Shown piece by piece: positions 7,066 to 15,642 of a DNA stretch of 33,664 nt. The stretch covers positions 1 to 33,664 of the forward strand of contig NZIV01000004.1 in NCBI GenBank assembly GCA_002689995.1, written 5' to 3'. The notes beneath the pieces are model-generated. The model had not been told where the DNA came from. It worked only from the letters and a program-made list of their open reading frames with translations, and ran no database searches. The position numbers were made by a program, and so were the translations under genes. This DNA comes from Fidelibacterota bacterium (GTDB taxonomy: Bacteria > Fidelibacterota > Marinisomatia > SCGC-AAA003-L08 > GCA-2689995). Position 1 is the stretch's first letter; each line of letters begins with the position of its first letter.

Positions 7066-7436
7066 AATCGATGGATAAAATGAAGTAATTAAAATAGGAA
7101 AAGTTAAATTGATAATTAAAACTAGGAATAAAGTAAGATAATTTTTGCCAAAATTTAATTGGAAATTAAATATCACTTTTTAATATTTGAATTAATCATT
7201 TATATAATTACGAAGCTTAAACTAAATTCATAATGTAAATTTCATCATACTATGTTAAAAAGAGTATAAATATTTTTCAAATTATATATTTAAGTTAAAT
7301 AGCTATTAATAAATTTAATAAGTAGTTAAAAATTTTATTCTTATTTTCTCTTGTTTAATTTAAAGTAAAAATTCTTGTAAATTTATATGAATAAGATTTT
7401 AAAAACTTTTATATTTCAATCCAGTAATTCAAAATA

Positions 7437-8177
7437 ATGAGTCAAAAAAACCTTAAACTAATTATCGAGTATGATGGTTCGGATTTCTTAGGTTGGCAAA
7501 TCCAAAAGTCTGGGAGAACTGTACAAGGTGAATTAGAATCTGCTTTAAAAAGAATTTTTAATACAAAAATAATTACATTGATTGGCTCTGGACGTACCGA
7601 TTCAGGTGTTCATGCGAAGGCGCAACCAGCACATGTTAAGATAGATACAGAAATGCCTCTAGATAAAATTCAAAATGCAATAAATGGAAATATAGGTAGC
7701 GACGTATGGGTTACTAAATGTGAATTTGTAGATTTAGAATTTCATGCACGATTTGATGCAATTGAAAGAGAATATAAATATTTTATAACGAATACATATT
7801 CACCTATAAATCGTAAAAAACAATGGTATTTACCACAAAAGATAGATTTAGATTTATTAAAAAAGTGCGTAGAAAAAATTATTGGGACTCATGATTTTAC
7901 TCGTTTTTGTAAATCAAATTCAGAGGTAAAAAATAAAATATGTACAATCAAACATGCTGAATGGAGTTTTAAAGACGGTTCTGGAGTATTTACAATCTGT
8001 GCAAATAGATATTTACAGCATATGGTCAGATATTTGGTTGGGACCATGATAGAAGTTGCTCTTAAGCGTTATAAAATTGAACAATTTGTATCCTTAGTCA
8101 ACAATGAAAAAAATAATTTAATGGTCTCTAGAGCTCCTGCAAACGGATTGTTTTTATGGAGAGTCAGTTATGATTAA
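7437..8177 (+). CDS. truA: tRNA pseudouridine(38-40) synthase TruA
   Basis: This cytoplasmic enzyme converts uridines 38-40 of the tRNA anticodon arm to pseudouridine. At 246 aa it has the normal length. Key signatures are IEYDGSDFLGWQ at the N-terminus, GSGRTDSGVHA with catalytic Asp55, REYKYFI, THDFTRFC, and the C-terminal RYLQHMVRYLVGTMIEV. It is the first gene of an 11-gene plus-strand string and overlaps the HtrA protease start by eight bases. No clear Shine-Dalgarno precedes the ATG, so a leaderless or weakly initiated start is possible. Confidence 0.96.
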   Translation: MSQKNLKLIIEYDGSDFLGWQIQKSGRTVQGELESALKRIFNTKIITLIGSGRTDSGVHAKAQPAHVKIDTEMPLDKIQNAINGNIGSDVWVTKCEFVDLEFHARFDAIEREYKYFITNTYSPINRKKQWYLPQKIDLDLLKKCVEKIIGTHDFTRFCKSNSEVKNKICTIKHAEWSFKDGSGVFTICANRYLQHMVRYLVGTMIEVALKRYKIEQFVSLVNNEKNNLMVSRAPANGLFLWRVSYD

Positions 8178-9264
8178 AAGAATTTTATTCTTTGGTTTTT
8201 TATTTTTTGGCGGGATTGCATCACTTCAAGGACAAAAAGATGAAATAAAAGATTCTAGACGAACTGCAATATCAAATGCAGTAGAAGAAGTTTCTCCATC
8301 TGTAGTTGGAATTCATGTTACCCAGCTAAAAAGACAAAGAACACGAACTTTATTAGACCCCTTTTGGGGGGGGTTTTTCCCTCATACGCGTACTTATAAA
8401 GTAGAGAGTATGGGTTCTGGTCTAATTGTTTCACCTGACGGTTACATTGTTACAAACGCACATGTTACTGCTGATGCACATGAATTAATTGTTACACTTG
8501 CTGGTGGACAACAATATAATGCAACTATAATTGGTCAAGATGAACTCACAGATATTGCACTATTAAAAATTGATATTACAGGTTTTACGCATGCACCTTT
8601 AGGCAATTCAGATGATTTGATAGTCGGTGAATGGGCAATTGCAATAGGTAACCCATTAGGGCTATTTGATGTATCTAATAAACCAACAGCATCTTTAGGA
8701 ATAATAAGTGGTTTACATATGGATTTTGGCTTAAAAGAATCAGGTAGTGTATATCAAGATATGATTCAAACTGATGCATCAATTAATCAAGGTAATAGTG
8801 GTGGACCACTTGTTAATGCTTTAGGTCAAATTATAGGAATTAATACATTTATTATGACTGGTGATACATATAATCATGGCTCTATTGGAATTGGGTTCGC
8901 AATTCCAATAAATATGGTTAAAGATATTGCTGAAGAGCTGAAGCAGCATGGACGAATTGAACGTAATTTTACAACAGGAGTTCATGTACAAAAAGTAGAT
9001 CCATTTATACAGCGTTATTTAAAATTACCCACAACCAAAGGTGTTATTGTTACAGATATTGAAAAAAACTCTTCAGGTGAAAGAGCAGGTTTAGAGACTG
9101 GGGATATAATTTTAGAAGTTAATGAAAGACTTATAAATAGTCGTGATGATATCCTCAGAGTTATTGATGAGAGTTTATTGAAAGTAGGTGATGAGATTGA
9201 ATTAAAAATTTGGCGTAACGACAAAGTTCAATTTAAAATATTAAGGTTAGCAGAAAGAAAATGA
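8170..9264 (+). CDS. htrA: HtrA/Deg-family serine protease with one PDZ domain
   Basis: This 364-aa periplasmic protease and chaperone has an N-terminal hydrophobic segment (residues 4-20) that could be a cleaved signal or an anchor. The trypsin-like domain spans about 30-255 with triad His98 (TNAHV), Asp128 (LTDIALLKI) and Ser210 (QGNSGGPL). A single PDZ domain follows at about 268-360, so the layout is DegS/HhoA-like rather than the two-PDZ DegP. A loop at 60-75 includes PFWGG, encoded by a G8 tract (8366-8373). GGAGAG at 8158-8163, inside truA, supports the ATG. The gene overlaps truA by eight bases and purB by four. It probably degrades misfolded envelope proteins. Confidence 0.94.
   Translation: MIKRILFFGFLFFGGIASLQGQKDEIKDSRRTAISNAVEEVSPSVVGIHVTQLKRQRTRTLLDPFWGGFFPHTRTYKVESMGSGLIVSPDGYIVTNAHVTADAHELIVTLAGGQQYNATIIGQDELTDIALLKIDITGFTHAPLGNSDDLIVGEWAIAIGNPLGLFDVSNKPTASLGIISGLHMDFGLKESGSVYQDMIQTDASINQGNSGGPLVNALGQIIGINTFIMTGDTYNHGSIGIGFAIPINMVKDIAEELKQHGRIERNFTTGVHVQKVDPFIQRYLKLPTTKGVIVTDIEKNSSGERAGLETGDIILEVNERLINSRDDILRVIDESLLKVGDEIELKIWRNDKVQFKILRLAERK
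8366..8373 (+). repeat. G8 homopolymer tract within htrA
   Basis: Eight consecutive G, flanked by CCCCTTTT and TTTTTCCC, inside codons for Trp66-Gly67-Gly68. The reading frame is intact. In such an AT-rich sequence a G8 run is uncommon, and a one-base change would truncate the protease. Confidence 0.9.
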
Positions 9265-10556
9265 TTGATCGGTATAAAACATCAGATATGGATCGAATAT
9301 GGTCCGATCAAAATAGATTTGAAATATGGAAAAAAGTAGAATTAGCAGTTACTGAAGTCCTGTGTGAACGTGGGCTTGTTCCTAGTGAATCTTGGAAAGT
9401 TATAAAAGAAAAAGCAGATTTTAGAATTGAAAGAATATTTGAAATTGAAAAAGAAACTAGACATGATGTAATTGCTTTTTTAACAAATATGGCAGAATTT
9501 ATTGGTCCAGAATCTCGATTTGTTCATATGGGGATGACTTCATCTGATTTATTAGATACATCTCTCGCTTTACAGTGTAGAGAAGCTGGAATAATTATTT
9601 TAAAGAAATTAAATAAATTTCATAAAGTTTTATGTAAACGAGCTGTAGAATTCAAGAATACTTTTCAAATGGGTAGATCGCATGGGATACATGCAGAACC
9701 AATCACATTTGGCTTAAAACTTGCAATGTGGAGTGAAGAATTAAAGAGGAATATTACCAGATGGGAACGTGCAATAGATGCAATTTCTATTGGGCAAATT
9801 TCTGGTGCAGTTGGAACATATCAGCATATTGATCCAGATATTGAGCTCGTAGTATGTGGAAGGTTAGATTTAACTGCAGCAACTGTTTCTAATCAAGTGG
9901 TACAGAGAGATGGCCATGCTGAATATTTAACAACATTAGCAGTTATAGGTGCAACTCTAGAAAAAATTGCAGTTGAAATTAGGCATCTTCAAAGAACTGA
10001 AGTTTTAGAAGCAGAAGAGTTTTTCCAAAAAGGGCAAAAAGGTTCTTCTGCGATGCCTCATAAACGAAATCCCATTGTAACCGAACGTATTACTGGAATG
10101 GCGCGGTTGCTTCGTGGGAATGCTCACGTAGGTTTAGAAAATGTAGCATTATGGCATGAACGTGATATCTCTCATTCATCAGTAGAGCGTGTAATTATAC
10201 CTGACTCTACCACAATCATGGATTATAGCTTGAACAAAATGATTCATTTAATTGAAAATCTTATAATATATCCTGAAAATATGATGAAAAATATAAACTT
10301 AACATGTGGATTAATATTCAGCCAAGAAGTGCTTTTATCTTTAGTTAAAGCTGGATTAACTAGAGAAAATGCCTACGCACTTGTACAGAAAAATGCGATG
10401 AAAGTATGGGAAGATAGGGTAGACTTTAAGGAGCTGTTATTGACTGACGAGAAAATTACTCAATACTTAACTAGAGAAGATTTAGATCAATTATTTGATT
10501 TAGAGAAAATAAAAACTAATATTCATAAAATATTTAAAAGGATTGGACTTAATTGA
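9261..10556 (+). CDS. purB: Adenylosuccinate lyase
   Basis: This enzyme catalyses two fumarate-releasing steps in purine synthesis: SAICAR to AICAR and adenylosuccinate to AMP. It is a 431-aa member of the fumarase/aspartase superfamily. TSSDLLDTSLAL (93-104) is the first conserved region and GRSHGIHAEP (138-147) carries the catalytic His. GSSAMPHKRNP (261-271) is the flexible signature loop with the catalytic Ser. The ATG overlaps the htrA TGA (ATGA). purC follows through a TTGA overlap, so two consecutive purine genes are translationally coupled. Confidence 0.97.
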   Translation: MIDRYKTSDMDRIWSDQNRFEIWKKVELAVTEVLCERGLVPSESWKVIKEKADFRIERIFEIEKETRHDVIAFLTNMAEFIGPESRFVHMGMTSSDLLDTSLALQCREAGIIILKKLNKFHKVLCKRAVEFKNTFQMGRSHGIHAEPITFGLKLAMWSEELKRNITRWERAIDAISIGQISGAVGTYQHIDPDIELVVCGRLDLTAATVSNQVVQRDGHAEYLTTLAVIGATLEKIAVEIRHLQRTEVLEAEEFFQKGQKGSSAMPHKRNPIVTERITGMARLLRGNAHVGLENVALWHERDISHSSVERVIIPDSTTIMDYSLNKMIHLIENLIIYPENMMKNINLTCGLIFSQEVLLSLVKAGLTRENAYALVQKNAMKVWEDRVDFKELLLTDEKITQYLTREDLDQLFDLEKIKTNIHKIFKRIGLN

Positions 10557-11500
10557 ACGAAATAAGAGAACAACTAAATAATACTTTAGATATATTTGAT
10601 CACCCAGAATTAGGTACACCATATAAAGGAAAAGTAAGAGATGTATATGATTTAGGTAATAAACTTTTAATGATAACATCTGACCGAGTAAGTGCATTTG
10701 ATAAAGTGCTTAGTACAATTCCTTATAAAGGTGAAATTTTAAATAGAGTAGCAAATTTCTGGTTTGAAAAAACGGGTAACGAAATACCAAACCATGTAAT
10801 AGATACTCCTGACCCTCAAGTTTTAATTGCAAAAAAAACAAAACCATTACCTGTTGAAGTAATTGTAAGGGGGTATATTACTGGCAGCCTATGGCGTGAT
10901 TTTGAAAAAGGCGCTCACACAAGGTATGGTATTCCATTTGCTAAAGATTTAAAAAGAGATCAGAAATTTAATGAACCAATTATTACACCTACAACGAAAG
11001 CTGAATATGGTGAACATGATGAAGCAATATCCAGAGAAGAGATTGTGAATGGTTTAGTTGATTATAAAATTTATGCAAAAGCTGAAGAATATGCATTAAA
11101 ATTATTCAAATCTGGTCAAGAATGGGCATTAAAAAAAGGATTAATTCTCGTAGATACAAAATATGAATTTGGTATTGTAGATGGTGAATTAATTTTAGTT
11201 GATGAGGTTCACACACCAGATTCAAGTAGATACTGGATAGAAGAAGAATATGAAGAGCGATTTAGTAAGGGTGAGTCCCAAAAAATGTTAGACAAAGAAA
11301 ATATTCGCCAATGGCTTCTAGATAGAGGCTATTCAGGAGATGGGATAGCTCCTGAGATAACAGATGATATTCGGATTCAGCTATCTGAAAGATATATTGA
11401 TTTATATACTCAGTTAACTGGAAGTAATTTTGAGACAAAAACAGGATCTGTTGAAGAACGAATCTTAAATAATTTAAAAAAAGCAGGTTATTTAAAATGA
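10553..11500 (+). CDS. purC: SAICAR synthase (phosphoribosylaminoimidazole-succinocarboxamide synthase)
   Basis: This ATP-dependent enzyme couples aspartate to CAIR to give SAICAR, the substrate of the PurB encoded just before it. The 315-aa length fits the larger bacterial form. Motifs are KGKVRDVYDLG, TSDRVSAFD, VIVRGYITGSLW, LVDTKYEFG and LVDEVHTPDSSRYW. The start is a TTG at 10553 that overlaps the purB stop (TTGA); no ATG occurs before the conserved N-terminus. AAAGGA about ten bases upstream gives a ribosome site. It overlaps psd by four bases. Confidence 0.96.
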   Translation: MNEIREQLNNTLDIFDHPELGTPYKGKVRDVYDLGNKLLMITSDRVSAFDKVLSTIPYKGEILNRVANFWFEKTGNEIPNHVIDTPDPQVLIAKKTKPLPVEVIVRGYITGSLWRDFEKGAHTRYGIPFAKDLKRDQKFNEPIITPTTKAEYGEHDEAISREEIVNGLVDYKIYAKAEEYALKLFKSGQEWALKKGLILVDTKYEFGIVDGELILVDEVHTPDSSRYWIEEEYEERFSKGESQKMLDKENIRQWLLDRGYSGDGIAPEITDDIRIQLSERYIDLYTQLTGSNFETKTGSVEERILNNLKKAGYLK

Positions 11501-12138
11501 TAGCCCCAGAAGGTAAAGTCATATTGATTCCCGCATCAGTTTTTTTATTAGTATTAGGTTTTCTATCATATAAATCTGGAAATGTATGGATAAAATCTAC
11601 TTTTATTATTGATTTTATATTTGTTATTTTCAGTTTATACTTTTTTCGTGATCCGGAACGAGCCATACCCGAAGATTCGTCTAAATTCATTTCACCTGCT
11701 GATGGAAAAGTTGTACAAATCATTGATATAAATGACCCTGAGGTTGGACAGGCAAAACAGATCTCGATATTTTTATCAGTATTTAATGTCCATAAGCAAG
11801 TTGTACCAATGGGGGGGGAAATAGTTCATTCGAAATATAATAAAGGGAAATTTTTAGCAGCATGGAACCATAAAGCTTCGATGGACAATGAGCAAACAGA
11901 GGTTTTATTTCAAACAAAATCTGGATTAAAATATAAAGTAAAGCAAATTGCGGGATTAATTGCACGTAGAATATTATGTTATATGAATGAGAGTGTATCT
12001 TATGAACGTGGAGACAAATTAGGTTTTATCCGTTTTGGTTCAAGAGTGGATATAATTGTACCATATAGCTTTAACATTGATGTAAAAGTTGGTGATATTG
12101 TAGAAAATTCAAAAAGTATATTAGGATCTGAAGTTTGA
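11497..12138 (+). CDS. psd: Phosphatidylserine decarboxylase proenzyme
   Basis: This membrane-associated, pyruvoyl-dependent enzyme makes phosphatidylethanolamine from phosphatidylserine. At 213 aa it is the short bacterial form. Two hydrophobic segments (about 8-24 and 34-50) precede FFRDPERAIP and SPADGKV. FLSVFNVHKQVVP carries the conserved His. GFIRFGSRVD holds the self-cleavage site Gly181-Ser182, where Ser182 becomes the pyruvoyl group. A G8 tract encodes part of PMGGE at 104-108. It is coupled to pssA by a TTGA overlap, so consecutive pathway steps are adjacent. Confidence 0.95.
   Translation: MIAPEGKVILIPASVFLLVLGFLSYKSGNVWIKSTFIIDFIFVIFSLYFFRDPERAIPEDSSKFISPADGKVVQIIDINDPEVGQAKQISIFLSVFNVHKQVVPMGGEIVHSKYNKGKFLAAWNHKASMDNEQTEVLFQTKSGLKYKVKQIAGLIARRILCYMNESVSYERGDKLGFIRFGSRVDIIVPYSFNIDVKVGDIVENSKSILGSEV
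11811..11818 (+). repeat. G8 homopolymer tract within psd
   Basis: Eight consecutive G complete the Met codon and form two Gly codons (Met105-Gly106-Gly107). The frame is intact. It is the second G8 run in the same operon, only 3.4 kb from the one in htrA, in an AT-rich background. Confidence 0.9.
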
Positions 12139-12878
12139 AAATAAAACGTCACATACCAAGTTTATTTACTATAATTAATCTATTTTTAGGATTTCTAGCT
12201 ATTTTAAATGTTCAATTAGGAAACTATAATCTTGCTTGTTATTTTATTTTAATTGCTGGTTTTTTAGATTCAATGGATGGTAAAATTGCAAGAGCATTTG
12301 GAATTTCAACAGATTTTGGAATGGAAATAGATTCACTTGCAGATATGGTTAGTTTTTGTTTGGCACCTTCAGTTATGGTATATCACTTGTATACCTTTGA
12401 CTTGCCAGGGATTTTAGGAGAAATTATTGCTGCTGCACCATTAATTTTTGGAGCAATACGTCTTGCAAGATTCAATGTTAATAGTAGTAATGAACCATCT
12501 TCAGTTTTTATTGGTCTCCCTACTCCTGCGGCAGCATTATCAATTGCAGCGCTTGTTCTTTTTACTACACAAGAAAGATATATAAATCCGGAATATACAC
12601 AGCCAAGATTAATTTTACCTGCAATCTTCTGTATCGCATTTTTAATGGTTAGTAAAGTGAATTATCCAAAATTTCCCTTATTAAATATGAGGTCTGGCTT
12701 TGCCAACACTTTATTTATTTTCTTACTGATAACATTTTTCATCACTTTTATTATGGGCTTAATTTATAATTTTGAGTCTAGAGTTTTAATGTTATTTACA
12801 GGTCTTTATATTTTTACAGGAATTTTTAAACAATTTTTTAATTCAGAAACACAAAAAATGAAAATAACTATATTATAA
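12135..12878 (+). CDS. pssA: CDP-diacylglycerol-serine O-phosphatidyltransferase
   Basis: This integral membrane enzyme makes phosphatidylserine from CDP-diacylglycerol and serine, supplying the Psd encoded just before it. The CDP-alcohol phosphotransferase motif runs from DSMDGKIAR through GMEIDSLAD, with all the Asp residues in the expected spacing (DxxDGxxAR, eight residues, GxxxDxxxD). The 247-aa protein has about six to eight hydrophobic segments, with NLFLGFLAIL near the N-terminus as in the family. It starts at TTG 12135, overlapping the psd stop by four bases. Its TAA shares one base with the purS ATG (TAATG). The membrane topology and motif support the subclass II bacterial form. Confidence 0.94.
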   Translation: MKIKRHIPSLFTIINLFLGFLAILNVQLGNYNLACYFILIAGFLDSMDGKIARAFGISTDFGMEIDSLADMVSFCLAPSVMVYHLYTFDLPGILGEIIAAAPLIFGAIRLARFNVNSSNEPSSVFIGLPTPAAALSIAALVLFTTQERYINPEYTQPRLILPAIFCIAFLMVSKVNYPKFPLLNMRSGFANTLFIFLLITFFITFIMGLIYNFESRVLMLFTGLYIFTGIFKQFFNSETQKMKITIL

Positions 12879-13126
12879 TGAAAGCAAAAGTATATATAAA
12901 TTATAAAGATGGTATATTAGATCCACAAGGTGCAACGGTCAATCATGCATTAAGTACAATGGGATATAAAGGTTTTGGTGAAATTCGTATTGGAAAATTA
13001 ATTGAAATTAAATTTAGTAAGGACGTCAGTAAAGAAAAAGCAGAGGATATGACAAATTCAGCATGTAAAGCATTATTGGCAAATCCAAATACGGAATCCT
13101 ATCATTTTGAGATAGTGGAGGATTAA
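12878..13126 (+). CDS. purS: Phosphoribosylformylglycinamidine synthase subunit PurS
   Basis: This small 82-aa subunit bridges PurQ and PurL in the split FGAM synthase, which uses glutamine and ATP to convert FGAR to FGAM. Recognisable parts are the first strand KVYINYKDGILDPQG, then GYKGFGEIRIGKLIEI and the C-terminal YHFEIVED. The length is typical. It overlaps pssA by one base and is three bases from purQ. The catalytic PurL subunit is not encoded in the window. Confidence 0.95.
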   Translation: MKAKVYINYKDGILDPQGATVNHALSTMGYKGFGEIRIGKLIEIKFSKDVSKEKAEDMTNSACKALLANPNTESYHFEIVED

Positions 13127-13129
13127 TTC

Positions 13130-13801
13130 ATGAGATTTGGTGTAATAGTTTTTCCTGGATCAAATTGTGACCATGATACATATCATGTTGTTAAAGAAGT
13201 TTTAGAATGCTCTGTAAATTTTATATGGCATAAAGAAACAAACTTGAAATATTATGATTGTATAGTTGTTCCCGGAGGCTTCTCTTACGGCGATTATCTA
13301 AGGGCAGGTGCAATTGCAAAGTTTTCTCCAATTATGAAATCTGTGGTAAATTTTGCAAAAGAAGGTGGATTAGTCTTTGGAATTTGTAATGGATTTCAAG
13401 TTTTAGTAGAATCTGGATTATTACCTGGATCTCTGATTACTAATAATAAAGTTAAATTTTTGAGTAAGGAGGTAACGTTAAAAGTTAATTCTTCCTCATC
13501 AATATTTACTCGAAAATTAGTACCTGGTGATTTACTTAAGATGCCAATCGCACATAAACAAGGAAATTACCAAATTGATGCTGATGGTTTAAAAAAACTA
13601 ATGGATAATGAACAAATAGCATTTACATATCATCAGATTGATGGTTTAAGTCCTAATGGCTCAATTGCTAATATCGCAGGAGTTTTCAATAAAAATAAAA
13701 ATGTTCTAGGAATGATGCCACATCCAGAAAGGGCGGCAGATAAAATACTTCGCTCGCAAGATGGATTGCGAATATTTAAATCTATTTTGAGTACTGTATG
13801 A
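13130..13801 (+). CDS. purQ: Phosphoribosylformylglycinamidine synthase subunit PurQ
   Basis: This is the glutaminase subunit, supplying ammonia to PurL. It has the class I amidotransferase features: FPGSNCDHD at the N-terminus, VVPGGFSYGDYLRAGAIA, the nucleophile Cys86 in GICNGFQ, and His198 with Glu200 in MMPHPERA. At 223 aa it is the standard size. A GGAGG ribosome site lies at the end of purS. The purQ stop overlaps the DUF4321 start by four bases. Complex assembly would need PurS, encoded just upstream, and a PurL from elsewhere. Confidence 0.96.
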   Translation: MRFGVIVFPGSNCDHDTYHVVKEVLECSVNFIWHKETNLKYYDCIVVPGGFSYGDYLRAGAIAKFSPIMKSVVNFAKEGGLVFGICNGFQVLVESGLLPGSLITNNKVKFLSKEVTLKVNSSSSIFTRKLVPGDLLKMPIAHKQGNYQIDADGLKKLMDNEQIAFTYHQIDGLSPNGSIANIAGVFNKNKNVLGMMPHPERAADKILRSQDGLRIFKSILSTV

Positions 13802-14082
13802 TTAATCCAAAAGCAAAAAGATCTATTTTTTTACTTTTTTTAATACTGTTTTTTGGTGCAGTCTGTGGTTCAATTTTAAGTCAATTTGTTAGTAGTATTA
13901 TACCCGAAGGTGTTGTGAAAGATTTTTTTCTGTCTAGTCATTCTTTCGGATGGGGTGCGAATGAAAATAATTGGGCAGACATAGGAGTAATTCGTTTTAA
14001 AACTGGATTTTATGTTGATATTAGTATTGCAAGTATCATTGGCATGATAGTGTCCTGGTATTTTTTAAGATATTTTAAATAG
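13798..14082 (+). CDS. DUF4321-type small membrane protein
   Basis: This 94-aa protein has two membrane segments: about residues 9-28, with a [12 protein letters not shown] glycine-containing helix, and 73-91 ([18 protein letters not shown]). Between them, [20 protein letters not shown] and a strand ending [12 protein letters not shown] match what I recall of DUF4321. No function is established for that family. It sits between purQ (4-base overlap, ATGA) and tatA, whose AGGAGG ribosome site overlaps this gene's stop. The position next to tatA hints at an envelope role, but that is guesswork. Confidence 0.75.
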   Translation: MINPKAKRSIFLLFLILFFGAVCGSILSQFVSSIIPEGVVKDFFLSSHSFGWGANENNWADIGVIRFKTGFYVDISIASIIGMIVSWYFLRYFK

Positions 14083-14090
14083 GAGGTTTT

Positions 14091-14279
14091 ATGGGATTAG
14101 GACCTTGGGAAATAATAATTATTTTTGTTGTAGTACTGTTAATTTTTGGTGGTAAAAAATTACCAGAATTTGCTAAAGGGCTGGGTGAAGGTATAAAGGA
14201 ATTTAAAAAAGCAACAAATGATATAAAAGATGAAGTAGATAATGCAATAAATGAAAAAAATATTGAGAAAAAAGATTAA
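14091..14279 (+). CDS. tatA: Sec-independent translocase subunit TatA
   Basis: This is the pore-forming subunit of the twin-arginine translocase, which exports folded proteins. At 62 aa it is a short TatA/E. One membrane helix (about 6-20) follows the start [12 protein letters not shown], then the FGGKKLPE hinge, an amphipathic helix (about 24-42, [13 protein letters not shown]) and an acidic/basic tail. AGGAGG four bases before the ATG is the best ribosome site in the operon and may raise TatA above its neighbours, as its stoichiometry needs. tatC is not in the window. It is cotranscribed between a DUF4321 protein and gatA. Confidence 0.95.
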   Translation: MGLGPWEIIIIFVVVLLIFGGKKLPEFAKGLGEGIKEFKKATNDIKDEVDNAINEKNIEKKD

Positions 14280-14284
14280 TTATC

Positions 14285-15613
14285 TTGTCAGAATTTATAT
14301 CAGATAATATAGATCAATTTAAAAAAAAAAATAAGCTAAATACCCATTTAAATGCAATTGTAGAAGACTTGTCCGAAAATCCAATTACAGGTAGAAATAT
14401 TAGTGGTAGATTATTTAACAAAACAATTGCAATAAAAGAAAATATCCATATTAAAGGTGTTAAAATTAAATGCGCTTCTAAAATCTTAAATAATTATCAA
14501 TCAATTTATGATGCCACAGTAATTGAAAAGATTAAAGATGCCGGTGGTAGTATTCTTGCTACTACAAATATGGATGAATTTGCCATGGGTTCATCTTCTG
14601 AACATTCTATCCATGGAGTAGTAAAAAACCCTATAGATCAAACTCGCGTTGCTGGAGGCTCTAGTGGTGGGTCGGCAGTTACAGTTGCAACCAATATGGT
14701 TGATATAGCATTAGGTACTGATACTGGAGGTTCTGTTAGGCAGCCAGCAGCTTTTTGTGGCATTTATGGATTAAAACCTACCTATGGTAGAATTTCACGA
14801 TATGGTATTGTATCTTATGCTTCAAGTTTTGATCAGATTGGTATTTTTTCAAAATCAATCGAAAACATGGTATCAATGTTTGAATCAATTGCTGGATATG
14901 ATAAAAAAGATTCTACTTCTGCCAACAAACCGATTAATAATTATAATTTTAAGAATAAAAAATATAAAATTGGTATACCTCATGAGTATTGGGGTGATGG
15001 TTTAGATAGTAAAATAAAAGCTAAATTGGAGCAATTTTTAGATAAATTAAAATCTAATAATCATAAGCTAATTCCAATAAAAATGCCATATACTGAATAT
15101 TCAATTGCAACGTATTATATATTAACAACTGCAGAAGCATCTTCAAATTTAGCACGATTTGATGGTGTGCAATATGGATATAGAGAAAAAGGGTCTAATC
15201 ATATAGATATGACAACAAAAACACGAAATTTTGGATTTGGCGATGAAGTAAAAAGAAGAATTTTATTGGGAACATTTGTTTTATCTTCAGGATATTATGA
15301 TGCTTATTTTGAAAAAGCCCAAAAATTACGTAGGTTAATTCAACAAGATTTTAAAAATGCTTTTTCTGAAATAGATATTTTATTAACACCCACAGTTCCA
15401 AGTATACCATTTAAAATTGGTGAAAAAACAGATGATCCATTAAAAATGTATCTTTCAGATATTTACACAGTTCCAATGAGTTTAGCTGGTGTCCCTGCTC
15501 TTAATATTCCGATTGGAAAGCTTGAGAATGATTTACCTCTATGTATTCAAGCTACTGGCAATTTCTTCAATGAAAACGAGTTATTTAATTTCGCTGAAGG
15601 CCTTTTTAAATAA
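14285..15613 (+). CDS. gatA: Glutamyl-tRNA(Gln) amidotransferase subunit A
   Basis: GatA hydrolyses glutamine and passes ammonia to GatB to make Gln-tRNA(Gln) from Glu-tRNA(Gln). The amidase triad is present: Lys51 in IAIKENI, cis-Ser126 in GGSSGGS and nucleophile Ser150 in DTGGSVRQPAAFCG, with the expected 24-residue gap between the serines. CASKILNNY and TTNMDEFAMGSSSE are GatA-specific. At 442 aa it is some 40 residues shorter than the common form, missing most of the first helix and a little at the C-terminus, yet the core is intact. The start is TTG at 14285, five bases after tatA, with no good Shine-Dalgarno. gatB and gatC are elsewhere. Confidence 0.94.
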   Translation: MSEFISDNIDQFKKKNKLNTHLNAIVEDLSENPITGRNISGRLFNKTIAIKENIHIKGVKIKCASKILNNYQSIYDATVIEKIKDAGGSILATTNMDEFAMGSSSEHSIHGVVKNPIDQTRVAGGSSGGSAVTVATNMVDIALGTDTGGSVRQPAAFCGIYGLKPTYGRISRYGIVSYASSFDQIGIFSKSIENMVSMFESIAGYDKKDSTSANKPINNYNFKNKKYKIGIPHEYWGDGLDSKIKAKLEQFLDKLKSNNHKLIPIKMPYTEYSIATYYILTTAEASSNLARFDGVQYGYREKGSNHIDMTTKTRNFGFGDEVKRRILLGTFVLSSGYYDAYFEKAQKLRRLIQQDFKNAFSEIDILLTPTVPSIPFKIGEKTDDPLKMYLSDIYTVPMSLAGVPALNIPIGKLENDLPLCIQATGNFFNENELFNFAEGLFK

Positions 15614-15642
15614 TTTCAATTTTAAACATAAGTAAATAACTT

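Larger units (their letters stand above)
6710..7436. other. Long non-coding divergent region
   Basis: This is the largest gene-free stretch in an otherwise tightly packed window, between divergent genes (lipase-like on minus, truA on plus). It is extremely AT-rich, and neither strand has a convincing ORF, tRNA or known RNA. It must hold both promoters. Clustered inverted repeats occur at 6751-6834 and 7015-7065. The roughly 370 bases just before truA show no structure I can name and no clear Shine-Dalgarno before the truA ATG. Confidence 0.6.

Noticed and set aside
11262-11723. Open frame of 153 codons on the minus strand
   Set aside because: Antisense to the purC end and psd start, both certain genes; no motif.
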